A stretch of DNA of 64,000 bases, taken from assembly GCF_024494685.1 (NCBI RefSeq), contig NZ_JANHDM010000003.1, positions 1-64,000 on the forward strand. Reading direction: 5' to 3'. Below, piece by piece: positions 8,748-16,788 of the stretch. The translations under genes and the position numbers were made by a program. The first letter of the stretch is position 1. Every line of letters begins with the position of its first letter. The notes beneath the pieces are model-generated. The model ran no database searches. It had not been told where the DNA came from and saw only the letters and a program-made list of their open reading frames with translations. This DNA comes from Halorubrum rubrum. GTDB lineage: Archaea > Halobacteriota > Halobacteria > Halobacteriales > Haloferacaceae.

Positions 8748-10250
8748 TCAGGTCCCCGGCGGTCCGTGGACCCCCGATCCCTCGGTCCCGGAATCGCCGG
8801 ACGCGTCCGCGGTCCCGTCCGACTCATTCCCGTCCGAGTCGGCCGTCGACACCACGCCGACCGCGTCGGTCATCCAGCAGCCGTCGTAGCCGCCGCCGTA
8901 CCCGGTGAGCGACGCGTCCGTCCCGTTCACCTTCCGCATCCGGAACTCGTAGCTCCCGGTCGCGGAGCCGTTCTCGTAGGTGACGACCCCGACGGTGGCG
9001 CGATCGTCGTCGATCTCGAGCGGGGCGTACAGCGCGGCGTCGTGGTCGAGCATCGGCGCGTAGTTCGATCCCTCGAAGAGGTCGACGAACTGCGAGAAGG
9101 TGCTCACTGCCCGGCGGTTCTGCGGCGACGCGAACCGCCTCGTCGCCCGGATCCCGTCGTTGGTCGTCGGGTCGTTGTACCGTAGCGCGTTCAGCTGGAT
9201 CTGGACGACGTGGAGCGGCGCGCGCTCGCAAGTCGGCTCGAGCGTGGTCGCCCGTGCGGCCGCGGTCCCGTTGTGGTCGGTTCCGTTCCCGTCACCCCCC
9301 TCCGCGAGTTCGATCGATCCGCCGGGGTCGATCACGCCGGTGTACGTCCCGGAGTCGCCCGGATCGATCGATTCCGTCGAGCCGGTCGCGGACGAGTCGT
9401 CCGGCTCCTCATCTCCGTCGACGGGGTCCTCGCCGCTCGCCGTCGAGTCGGTGCCCGGATCGAGCCGATCGCTGACACCGTCGGTGAGCGACGGGCCGGC
9501 CAGCGACGCGGCACCCGCGACCGACGCGAGCAGGACCACGACGACCGCGACCGCGACCCGGTTTCGGGACGCGTCGCGGTCGCTGCCTCGAGATCCCGTG
9601 AGGCGATCGTCGGACCCCCCGCCCGCGAACTCCCCGCCGTCGTCGTTCGACCCGTCGCCCGCCAGGTCGTCCGGGACCGTCCGACCCGCCGGGACGCCCG
9701 GACGCGAACCGGGACCAGACGGCGACGATCCGGAACCGATCGTGGGTCCCCCGATCGACGGCGTTCCGGTCTGCGTCTCCCCGACCGGCGGCGTTTCCGT
9801 CGCCGTTTCCGTCGCCGATCCCGCCGTCGGCGGGTCGCGGGGGTACGACTCCGAGCGGGCGGCGGTCCCGAGAAATCGCTCGCTCACCGAATCGGCGTCC
9901 GCCGCGGGAAGGGCGTAGAGGAGGCGGCGGCGGAGGTCCGCTGCGCTGACGGACTCGACGCCGAGCGCTTCAGGCCTCGAACCGTCGGCAGCGTCCGGAT
10001 CCCTCCCGGCGAGCACGACCGCGTTCACGTCGCCGTCGACCTCGTCGAGTTCCGTCTCCGACCCCGATCGGGCGACGACGAGGTCGGTCCGGGCGTCGCC
10101 GTCGCGAACCGTGATCCTCGGCGGATCGACCGCGACCTCGTCGGCGGTCGCCGCCCACAGCTCGGCGACGAACGCCGCGAGGTCGTCCGGGTCGAGCGCG
10201 TCGAGGGCGGTCTCGAACTCGTCGGGCGGGATCGGCGCGGGACCGGTCAC
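8748..10250 (-). CDS. Membrane-anchored haloarchaeal hypothetical protein
   Basis: A 500-residue protein without a recognised catalytic motif. The N-terminal 130 residues form a soluble domain (FETALDALDPDDLAAFVAEL; ITVRDGDARTDLVVARS), perhaps related to Mrr-like N-terminal folds. A Pro/Ser/Gly-rich linker follows, then one transmembrane helix near residues 230-253 (VAVAVVVVLLASVAGAASL). After an acidic Ser/Thr-rich spacer comes a likely extracellular domain containing THNGTAAARATTLEPTCERA and ending YDGCWMTDAVGVVSTADSDG. The topology suggests a cytoplasmic head and an external C-terminal sensor or binding domain. Function unknown. Confidence 0.8.
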   Translation of the reverse strand: MTGPAPIPPDEFETALDALDPDDLAAFVAELWAATADEVAVDPPRITVRDGDARTDLVVARSGSETELDEVDGDVNAVVLAGRDPDAADGSRPEALGVESVSAADLRRRLLYALPAADADSVSERFLGTAARSESYPRDPPTAGSATETATETPPVGETQTGTPSIGGPTIGSGSSPSGPGSRPGVPAGRTVPDDLAGDGSNDDGGEFAGGGSDDRLTGSRGSDRDASRNRVAVAVVVVLLASVAGAASLAGPSLTDGVSDRLDPGTDSTASGEDPVDGDEEPDDSSATGSTESIDPGDSGTYTGVIDPGGSIELAEGGDGNGTDHNGTAAARATTLEPTCERAPLHVVQIQLNALRYNDPTTNDGIRATRRFASPQNRRAVSTFSQFVDLFEGSNYAPMLDHDAALYAPLEIDDDRATVGVVTYENGSATGSYEFRMRKVNGTDASLTGYGGGYDGCWMTDAVGVVSTADSDGNESDGTADASGDSGTEGSGVHGPPGT

Positions 10251-10362
10251 TGGCGGACCTCCATGCGATACCGATCGTACGTCCCGTGTTCACTTGCCAC
10301 TTCCGGCGGGGCGAGCGAGACGCGCGAAACGCGGGAGTGCGGACCTGGCGTCCGAGTCGCCG

Positions 10363-11508
10363 TCAGAGTCGGTCGATCGAGTGCGTCGAGACGTCGACGT
10401 CGGTCTCGCCCTCGGTCGCGAAGTCCGCGAGGACCTCGCCGGTCGCGCTCGCGAACTTGAAGCCGTGGCCGGTGAAGCCGGTACCGACCGTGACGGAATC
10501 GTAGTCGGGCACCCGCCCGAGCACGAAGTCCTCGTCGCCCGAGTACGACTGGAGACACGTCCGCAACGCGACGGTGGGGCCGGCTCCCTCGGGGAAGAAC
10601 CGCTCGGCGAAGCGCCGGTGAAGCTCCTCCTCGGCGGCGGTCGGCTCGCGGTCCATCCGGTCCGGGTCGACGACCTCTCGCTGATCGCCGGAGTAGCCGA
10701 ACTTGAAGCCCGGCACGTCGTGGACCGGGAAGCCGTACCCGCCACCCTCCTCGTCCCGGAGCACGAACACCGGGAAGCGATCCGGCGAGAACAGCTCCGG
10801 CTCCTCCGGCTGGAGCCAGGCCATGAGCGCGCGGACCGGGACCGCGTCGTCCGCGACCGAGGGGAGGAGCTCGGCGGTCCACGGCCCCGCCGTCACCACG
10901 AGCTCGTCCGCCTCGTAGCGCCCCTTGTCCGTGCGGACGCGGACGCCGTCGCCCGTCTCCGACCAGTCGATGGCGCGCTCGCGGGCGCGGACCGTCGCCC
11001 CCTCGGCGTGGGCCGCCTCGACGTGGGCGGTCACGCAGCGCTCGCAGTCGAGGTACCCGCCTTCCGGCTGGAACATCGCCTCGTACTCCGCCGGCAGGTC
11101 GTAGCCGGGGAAGCGCTCGTTGACCTCGGCCGCCGAGAGCTCCTCGTAGTCGATTCCGTGGGCGTCACACGCCTCGCGAGCGTTCGCGACCACGTCGGTC
11201 CCCGGCGCGCCCGCGTGGACCGACCCGGTGACGGTGAGGAGGTCGCGGCCGGTTCGCTCCTCCAGCTCGCGCCAGCGCTCGTAGGCGCGCTCGACGAGCG
11301 GCACGTACTCCGGCCCCTCCTGTTGGGCCTTCCGGATGATCCGGGTGCTGCCGTGCGAGGAGCCCATCGCGTGAGGCACGTCGTACCGCTCGATCCCGAG
11401 CACGTCGAGCCCGCGCTTCGCCAGCTGGTAGGCCGTCGCGCTGCCGACGCCGCCGACGCCGACGACGATCGCGTCGTATCGGTCGTTCCCGCTCCGCGTC
11501 TTGCTCAT
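10363..11508 (-). CDS. FAD-dependent amine oxidase, sarcosine oxidase/N-methyltryptophan oxidase type
   Basis: A 381-residue DAO-family flavoprotein. The dinucleotide-binding motif VVGVGGVGSATAYQLAKRG is near the N-terminus. It is followed by IERYDVPHAMGSSHGSTRII, the conserved flavin and substrate contact region of monomeric sarcosine oxidases. The C-terminal motif GTGFTGHGFKFASATGEVLA matches the family, and CLQSYSGDEDFVLG holds the position of the flavin-linking cysteine. It probably oxidises an N-methyl amino acid with O2 or an acceptor. It is on the same strand as the preceding hypothetical gene with a 112-base gap. Confidence 0.85.
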   Translation of the reverse strand: MSKTRSGNDRYDAIVVGVGGVGSATAYQLAKRGLDVLGIERYDVPHAMGSSHGSTRIIRKAQQEGPEYVPLVERAYERWRELEERTGRDLLTVTGSVHAGAPGTDVVANAREACDAHGIDYEELSAAEVNERFPGYDLPAEYEAMFQPEGGYLDCERCVTAHVEAAHAEGATVRARERAIDWSETGDGVRVRTDKGRYEADELVVTAGPWTAELLPSVADDAVPVRALMAWLQPEEPELFSPDRFPVFVLRDEEGGGYGFPVHDVPGFKFGYSGDQREVVDPDRMDREPTAAEEELHRRFAERFFPEGAGPTVALRTCLQSYSGDEDFVLGRVPDYDSVTVGTGFTGHGFKFASATGEVLADFATEGETDVDVSTHSIDRL

Positions 11509-11617
11509 GGCTCCGCCAGGCGGGCGGGGAGCAAAGTCCCCCGAGATCCGGCGGTTCCATCCGGAATCGATCGCCGAGGGTCGCGATCGGATCGAACGGA
11601 ACGACCGACCGAACCAG

Positions 11618-11626
11618 GGTATAAGA
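11618..11626 (+). promoter_or_regulatory. TATA box for ptsH-ptsI
   Basis: GGTATAAGA lies 24-32 bases upstream of the HPr start codon, predicting a leaderless or near-leaderless transcript. A GGAGG at 11643-11647 touches the start and may be fortuitous. Confidence 0.6.
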
Positions 11627-11649
11627 CCGCTCCCGACCCATCGGAGGAT

Positions 11650-11988
11650 ATGGAACAGATCGTCGAGGTGGTGCCGGCGGCGGGATTACACGCGAGACCG
11701 GCCTCGAAGCTCGTGAAGACGGCGAACCGGTTCGACGCCGACCTGTCGATCGGCCGCCCCGACGACGGCGACGACGGACTGGTCCGCGCCGACAGCATGC
11801 TCGCGGTCACCGGGCTCAACGTCGCACACGGCGAGTCAGTCCGGGTCGTCGCCGAGGGACCGGAGGCGACGGCGGCACTCGACGCGATCGAGGCGCTGTT
11901 GACGAACCCGGTCGAAAACGGGGATGGGGAAGCGGGGAACGGGGAGGACGGGAATACGGAAGCGGGGAACGGGGAGGACGGGAAGTGA
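11650..11988 (+). CDS. ptsH: HPr-family phosphocarrier protein
   Basis: A 112-residue phosphocarrier. The active-site motif GLHARPASKLV places His14 as the phosphorylated residue. The fold continues through ADSMLAVTGLNVAHGESVRV and ATAALDAIEALL, the usual end near residue 88. Beyond this is a 23-residue acidic Gly/Asn/Glu tail encoded by a 26-base direct repeat (11928-11953 and 11958-11983). The HPr frame is open far upstream in GC-rich DNA, but homology sets the ATG at 11650. It overlaps enzyme I by GTGA and should receive phosphate from it and hand it to DhaM. Confidence 0.92.
   Translation: MEQIVEVVPAAGLHARPASKLVKTANRFDADLSIGRPDDGDDGLVRADSMLAVTGLNVAHGESVRVVAEGPEATAALDAIEALLTNPVENGDGEAGNGEDGNTEAGNGEDGK
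11928..11983 (+). repeat. 26-base direct repeat in the HPr C-terminal tail
   Basis: Two identical 26-base copies (11928-11953 and 11958-11983) with a 30-base period add ten codons each of Gly/Asn/Glu/Asp. Confidence 0.85.
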
Positions 11989-13733
11989 CCGGGTCCAGGA
12001 CGCTGACCGGGATCGGGAGCACTCCCCGAACCGGGGTCGGGACCGCGCGGTGGTACCGGTCAGCGGCGGACCTGGCCCTCCCGGAGCGTCCGGACCCCGC
12101 CACGGTCGATCCCGAGACCGAGCGCGATCGGTTCGCGTCCGCACGCGAGGCGGCCCGCGAGGGGATCCGCCGGGCGCGCGATCGGGCCGCGGAGCGCGTC
12201 GGCGAGGAGGAGGCCGCCGTCTTCGACGCCCACGAGGCGTTCCTCGACGATCCGGGGCTCGTCGACGACGTCGAGGGCGACATCGACGACGGAACCCCCG
12301 CCGAACACGCCGTCGACGACCGGTTCGCGGACGCGATAGAGCGGTTCGAGGGGATGGACGGCCGGATGGCCGAGCGCGCGGACGACCTCCGGGACGTGCG
12401 TGACCGCCTGCTGCGCGCGCTGCTCGACGCCCCGGCGGCGGCCGACCTCTCCGCGCTCCCGGCGGGTACCGTCCTGCTGGCCGACCGGCTCACCCCGAGC
12501 GACACGGCCGAACTGGACCCGTCGGCGGTCGCGGGGATCGCGACCGTCGCCGGCGGCCGGACCTCCCACGCCGCCATCATCGCGCGCTCGCTGTCGATCC
12601 CGGCGGTCGTCGGGGTCGGCGAGCCGCTCCGGGAGGTCCCCGACGGCGCCGAGGTCCTCGTCGACGGCGAGGCGGGCGAGGTCGTCGTCGACCCCGACGA
12701 GGACCGCCGGAGCGCGGCGCTCGCCGGCGAGGAGGCGTCGGTCGTTCCCGAGCCCGTCTCGACCGCGGACGGCCGGCCGATCGAGGTCGCCGCCAACGTC
12801 GGGAGCGCGGCGGAGCTTCCCCCCGCGATCGACCGCGGCGCGGACGGAGTCGGGCTGTTCCGAACCGAGTTCCTCTTTCTCGACCGCGAATCGCCGCCGG
12901 ACGAGACGGAGCAGTACGAGGCGGTCGTCGCCGCGCTCGAGGCGTTCCCGAAGGATCGAATCGTCGTCCGAACGCTCGACGTCGGCGGGGACAAGCGGGT
13001 CCCGTACCTCGACCTCCCCGAGGAGCCGAACCCGTTCCTGGGGCGGCGGGGGATCCGGCTGTCGCTCGAGGAACACGCCGACCTCTTCGAGACGCAGTTG
13101 CGCGCGCTGTTGCGGGCGGCCGCCCGCGGAGGCGGCGGTGACGGCGACCGTGACCGCGGCGGCGATGGCGACGCCGGCGACCTCGCGGTCATGTTCCCGA
13201 TGGTCTCGCGGGTCGAGGAGGTCGACGCCGCGCTCGATCGGGTCGAGTCGGTGGCCGCCGACCTCGCGGACGAGGGGGCAGCGTACGCGGTCCCGGAGCT
13301 CGGCGCGATGATCGAGACGCCGGCCGCGTCGTACATGGCGGACGCGCTCGCCGGCCGGCTCGACTTCCTCAGCGTCGGGACGAACGACCTGGCCGGCTAC
13401 GTGATGGCCGCCGACCGCGAGAACGACGGGGTCGCCGACTACCACGATCCGCTCCACCCGGCGGTGTTGCGGGCGATAGACCGGACGACGAGGGGCGCGG
13501 AGGAGACCGACGCCTGGGTCGGGATGTGCGGCGAGATGGCCGGCGACCCCGCCCTGACGGAGCTGTTGGTCGGGCTCGGACTCGACGAACTCAGCATGAG
13601 CGCGGTGACCGTCCCGGCGGTCAAAACCCGCGTCCGGGAGGTCGACGCGGCGGCCGCACGCGACCTGGCCGAGGCGGCCCTGGCGTGCGAGACGCGCGCG
13701 GAGGTTCGCGACGTGCTGAGCCTCGACGGCTGA
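11985..13733 (+). CDS. ptsI: PTS enzyme I (phosphoenolpyruvate-protein phosphotransferase)
   Basis: A 582-residue enzyme that moves phosphate from PEP to HPr. An N-terminal HPr-binding helical region (about 40-150) is followed by the phospho-histidine motif VAGGRTSHAAIIARS with His195. The PEP-binding TIM barrel carries GVGLFRTEFLFLDRESPP, FPMVSRVEEVDAAL, GAMIETPAAS, FLSVGTNDLAGYVMAADREN and GMCGEMAGDPALTELLVGLG. The start is GTG at 11985-11987, overlapping the HPr stop. An Asp/Gly-rich insertion lies near residue 385. With HPr it is the general part of the phosphorelay serving the adjacent dihydroxyacetone kinase genes. Confidence 0.95.
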   Translation: MTGSRTLTGIGSTPRTGVGTARWYRSAADLALPERPDPATVDPETERDRFASAREAAREGIRRARDRAAERVGEEEAAVFDAHEAFLDDPGLVDDVEGDIDDGTPAEHAVDDRFADAIERFEGMDGRMAERADDLRDVRDRLLRALLDAPAAADLSALPAGTVLLADRLTPSDTAELDPSAVAGIATVAGGRTSHAAIIARSLSIPAVVGVGEPLREVPDGAEVLVDGEAGEVVVDPDEDRRSAALAGEEASVVPEPVSTADGRPIEVAANVGSAAELPPAIDRGADGVGLFRTEFLFLDRESPPDETEQYEAVVAALEAFPKDRIVVRTLDVGGDKRVPYLDLPEEPNPFLGRRGIRLSLEEHADLFETQLRALLRAAARGGGGDGDRDRGGDGDAGDLAVMFPMVSRVEEVDAALDRVESVAADLADEGAAYAVPELGAMIETPAASYMADALAGRLDFLSVGTNDLAGYVMAADRENDGVADYHDPLHPAVLRAIDRTTRGAEETDAWVGMCGEMAGDPALTELLVGLGLDELSMSAVTVPAVKTRVREVDAAAARDLAEAALACETRAEVRDVLSLDG

Positions 13734-13751
13734 GGCGTCCGATCCGCCCGG

Positions 13752-14171
13752 TCAGACCTTCGAGATCTCCGCCGCCGCCTCGGCCTGCTCGCGGACCGAC
13801 TCGAGCGTGGCGCTCGGGTCGGTGGCGGCGACGGCGGCGTTGACCGCGCCCTCGAGCACGGGCGCGTCCGCGATGACCGCGTCGACGTCGGAGAGTTCGA
13901 TGGCGACCTCGGCGTTCATCACCGCGCTCCCGAGGTCGACGAGGACGACGACGCCGTCGGCGGGGGGTTCGTCCGCTTCGGCGCCGCCGGCCGCCTCGCC
14001 GGCGACGGCCGCGAGCGCCTCTCCGATGTCGTCGGGGACGGTCCCGATCCCGCCCTGACCGTCGCCGCCGACCGCCTCGATCCGCGTCTCGCCCGCCATC
14101 TCGGCGGCGATCTCGACTATCCCCTCCGCGGCCCGCTCGCTGTGCGAGACCACGACGAGCCCGACCGTCAC
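13752..14171 (-). CDS. dhaM: Dihydroxyacetone kinase phosphotransfer subunit DhaM
   Basis: A 139-residue PTS EIIA-mannose-like domain. The active histidine is in GLVVVSHSERAAEG (His10). A glycine-rich loop (GGDGQGGIGT) and VVVLVDLGSAVMNAEVAIE complete the fold. It takes phosphate from HPr and regenerates ATP from ADP on DhaL. A Gly/Ala/Glu insertion near residues 55-70 is unlike bacterial members. It is last in the minus-strand dhaK-dhaL-dhaM order and overlaps dhaL by 4 bases (ATGA). Its 3' end faces ptsI across 18 bases. Confidence 0.93.
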   Translation of the reverse strand: MTVGLVVVSHSERAAEGIVEIAAEMAGETRIEAVGGDGQGGIGTVPDDIGEALAAVAGEAAGGAEADEPPADGVVVLVDLGSAVMNAEVAIELSDVDAVIADAPVLEGAVNAAVAATDPSATLESVREQAEAAAEISKV

Positions 14172-14893
14172 CGCCCTTCCTCCGCCTCTGCGTCGTCAGG
14201 GATCGTCGGCGAGGTCGCGTCGGCGTCCGGAACCTCGCGGTCGAGCCGGTCGGCCGAAACCGCGAGCACCTCCTCGAGGATGAACAGCGTGCTCGTCGCG
14301 CCTGGGTCCTGGTGGCCGACCGACCGCCAGCCGAGATAGGAGGCGCGCCCCTTCCGCGCCCGGACGGGGACCGTGAACGCGACGCCGCGCCCGGCCGCGT
14401 CGACCGCCTTCGCGAGCGCTTCCAGTGGCGGGAGGTCGTCGACCTCGATCGACTTCTTGAACGTGTGGACCGCGGGCGTCAGCGCGTCGACCATCGTCGC
14501 GTCGCCGATCCGCGCGTCGCCGCGGTCCTGGACCTTCTCGAGGTACGTCTCCGCGAACGCGACGGCGGTCTCGGCCGTGATCCCGCCGTCGAGTTCGGCT
14601 GCCGCGAAGACGAGCGAGCCGCCGAACAGCGGCCCCGACGCGCCGCCGACCTCGGACATGAGCGTCTTGCCGACGGTCTTCGCGACGGTCTCCGGGTCGG
14701 GGTCCTCCAGGTCGCTCGCCGCGTCCGCGGCCTTCGCCCACCCGCGGGCCATGTTGCCGCCGTGGTCGGCGTCGCCGATGGCGGAGTCGAGGTCGGTCAG
14801 GTGCTCGCGTTCCGCCTCGATCCGCTCGGCGACGGCCGCGACCGCCGCGACGACCGCCTCCCCCTCCTCGGTCACCTCTCTCTCCCCGCTCAT
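14168..14893 (-). CDS. dhaL: Dihydroxyacetone kinase ADP-binding subunit DhaL
   Basis: A 241-residue helical-barrel nucleotide-binding subunit. The Mg-ADP ligand motif is TDLDSAIGDADHGGNM (about residues 33-48). GASGPLFGGSLVF, DATMVDALTPAVHTF and RASYLGWRSVGHQDPGATST are further nucleotide-site hallmarks. The start at 14893 is set by the family N-terminus and the 4-base overlap with dhaK; the frame is open further into dhaK. DhaL holds ADP tightly and is rephosphorylated by DhaM. Confidence 0.94.
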   Translation of the reverse strand: MSGEREVTEEGEAVVAAVAAVAERIEAEREHLTDLDSAIGDADHGGNMARGWAKAADAASDLEDPDPETVAKTVGKTLMSEVGGASGPLFGGSLVFAAAELDGGITAETAVAFAETYLEKVQDRGDARIGDATMVDALTPAVHTFKKSIEVDDLPPLEALAKAVDAAGRGVAFTVPVRARKGRASYLGWRSVGHQDPGATSTLFILEEVLAVSADRLDREVPDADATSPTIPDDAEAEEGR

Positions 14894-15888
14894 CGGACGG
14901 TGAGCGCGGGGGTGTCGGCCGCCGCGTCGAACAGCTCCTTCAGCTCGTCGTCGACGGCACAGACGGTGATCGAGACGCCGGCCATGTCGAGCGAGGTCAT
15001 GTAGTCGCCGACCCACGCGTCGTGGACCGACAGATCGCGCTCGCCGAGCAGCTCCTGGAGCCGGCGGTTGACGACGAACAGCTCCATCTCCGGGGTCCCG
15101 CCCATCCCGTTGACGATCGTGACGACCTCCTCGCCCGCGTCGAGATCGAGGTCGGAGAGGACCGACTCGGTCAGCGCCTCGGTCACCTCGTCCGCCGGCA
15201 TCGCGTCGGTCCGCTCGGTCCCCGGCTCGCCGTGGATCCCGATACCGAGTTCGATCTCGTCGTCGCCCAGGTCGAAGGTGGGCTCGCCCTTCTCGGGGGT
15301 GACACACGAGGTGAGCGCCATCCCCATCGTGGCGACGTTGTCGACGACCTTCTCCGCGACCCGCGAGACCTCGGAGAGGTCCGCGCCCGCCGCGGCCTTC
15401 GCGCCCGCGGCCTTGTGGACGAGGATCGTCCCGCAGACCCCGCGCCGGCCGGAGGTGTACAGCGAGTCCTCGACGGCGACGTCGTCGTCGACGACGACGC
15501 TGTCGACGGTCGCGCCCTCCATCTCGGCGAGCTCGATGGCGGTCTCGAAGTTCATCACGTCGCCCTCGTAGTTCTTGATGACACAGAGGACGCCCGCGTC
15601 GCCGTCGCAGGCGGCGATCAGCTCCTCGAACTCGTCGGCGGTCGGCGAGGAGAAGACGCCGCCCGCGGCCGCCCCGTCGAGCATGCCGTCGCCGATGTAT
15701 CCCGCGTGGGTCGGTTCGTGCCCGCTTCCGCCGCCGGTGACTATCGCGACCTTTCCGTCGACCGGCGCGTCCTCTCGCACGAGGACCTGCGTGTCCGGGA
15801 GCCTGCGGAGCCTGTCGGGGTGTGCCGCGGTCATCCCGTCGAGCATCTCGTCGACCACGTCGTCCGGATCGTTGATGAGTTTCTTCAT
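14890..15888 (-). CDS. dhaK: Dihydroxyacetone kinase substrate-binding subunit DhaK
   Basis: A 332-residue subunit that binds dihydroxyacetone covalently and accepts phosphate from DhaL-ATP, feeding DHAP to central metabolism. The family motif TGGGSGHEPTHAGYIGDGML is near residues 51-70, and the hemiaminal histidine is His219 in GIGIHGEPG. NYEGDVMNFETA and VNGMGGTPEMELFV are also typical. A TATA box lies at 15915-15923. Haloarchaea use this PTS-coupled kinase for glycerol overflow products, which is known for the family; regulation here was not seen. Confidence 0.95.
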   Translation of the reverse strand: MKKLINDPDDVVDEMLDGMTAAHPDRLRRLPDTQVLVREDAPVDGKVAIVTGGGSGHEPTHAGYIGDGMLDGAAAGGVFSSPTADEFEELIAACDGDAGVLCVIKNYEGDVMNFETAIELAEMEGATVDSVVVDDDVAVEDSLYTSGRRGVCGTILVHKAAGAKAAAGADLSEVSRVAEKVVDNVATMGMALTSCVTPEKGEPTFDLGDDEIELGIGIHGEPGTERTDAMPADEVTEALTESVLSDLDLDAGEEVVTIVNGMGGTPEMELFVVNRRLQELLGERDLSVHDAWVGDYMTSLDMAGVSITVCAVDDELKELFDAAADTPALTVR

Positions 15889-15914
15889 GATCGATTAGAA
15901 TGTCACTCCGTGAT

Positions 15915-15923
15915 CAATTAAAG
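15915..15923 (-). promoter_or_regulatory. TATA box for dhaKLM
   Basis: CTTTAATTG on the minus strand lies 27-35 bases upstream of the dhaK ATG, a good archaeal promoter position. Confidence 0.55.
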
Positions 15924-16008
15924 ATAGTGGCGAGATCGGGATCCGATCGGCGTATGCGGGCGTTTCATGCCGGTCTGCGCCGATAATTAAACGGTTTGAC
16001 AGTATGAA

Positions 16009-16200
16009 CGGACCCCGACGGACCCGTCGGACGACTCCCCGACCGAGGTCGCGTACCGCTCCGACACCGGCGGCGGGTCCGGGGGCGCGTGCCCGTCGCC
16101 CGACGAACTCTCGGTCGAGAACGCGGACTGGGCGATCGACCTCCGGGTTCGCGGCGACGGCGGCAACGAGGTTCTCGTGACGCTGCCGCGCCGGACGTGA
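16009..16200 (+). pseudogene. Headless coding-like fragment, unknown family
   Basis: This frame reads like an acidic haloarchaeal protein (RTPTDPSDDSPTEVAY; ENADWAIDLRVRGDGGNEVL) and ends in TGA at 16198-16200. No ATG, GTG or TTG exists in frame before the upstream TGA at 15997-15999. An ATG at 16004 in the neighbouring frame, preceded by TAATTAAAC at about 15984-15992, would start it if one base were restored near 16010. It is the only coding-like part of the 414 bases between dhaK and the stress-protein gene. It may be a frameshifted small gene or a remnant; I do not recognise the family. Confidence 0.35.
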
Positions 16201-16268
16201 CCCTCGCCGATGCCCGACCGACGCCCGGCCGACACCCGAGTCGATCCCGTCGTCGGGATCACGGGGAG

Positions 16269-16276
16269 ATATATAT
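16269..16276 (+). promoter_or_regulatory. TATA box for the universal stress protein gene
   Basis: ATATATAT lies 27-34 bases before the ATG at 16303, supporting that start and a leaderless mRNA. Confidence 0.6.
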
Positions 16277-16302
16277 CCTCCGAGCGAATGGGTCACGGTA
16301 AC

Positions 16303-16788
16303 ATGGCCCTATACGACCGGATCCTGGTTCCGACCGACGGCTCCCCGAAGGGGAACCGCGCCGTCGAGCACGCGCTCGCGCTCGCGGCGGTCCACGACGC
16401 GGACGTTCACGCGTTGTACGTGGTCGATACTGCGAGCTACGCCGGGACCGGCATGGAGGCCACCTGGGCGGGGATCGACGACCTGCTCCGCGAGGACGCC
16501 GACGAAGCGGTCGCGACGGTCGCGGCGCTCGCGGAGGGGACCGACGTCGCCGTCGAAACGACCGTCGCGGAGGGCGCGCCGGGCCGGGAGATCGTCCGCT
16601 ACGCGACCGACGCCGGCTGCGACCTGATCGTGATGGGTACCCACGGTCGCGGCGGGATCGACCGACTGCTGCTCGGCAGCGTCGCCGAGCGTGTCGTGCG
16701 CCGCTCGCCGGTTCCGGTGTTGACGGTTCGGTTGGGCGAGGAGGCGGAGGGGTCGACGGTCGACGACGCTGAAACGACGGAGCCCTGA
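16303..16788 (+). CDS. Universal stress protein (UspA family)
   Basis: A 161-residue UspA-fold protein, cytoplasmic and probably ATP-binding. It begins MALYDRILVPTDGSPKGNRA and ends with the nucleotide motif GTHGRGGIDRLLLGSVAERV (G-2x-G-9x-G-S pattern), then VPVLTVR and a short acidic tail. An ATG at 16288 is possible but would place the TATA box too close. The partner and signal are unknown. It converges with birA. Confidence 0.92.
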   Translation: MALYDRILVPTDGSPKGNRAVEHALALAAVHDADVHALYVVDTASYAGTGMEATWAGIDDLLREDADEAVATVAALAEGTDVAVETTVAEGAPGREIVRYATDAGCDLIVMGTHGRGGIDRLLLGSVAERVVRRSPVPVLTVRLGEEAEGSTVDDAETTEP

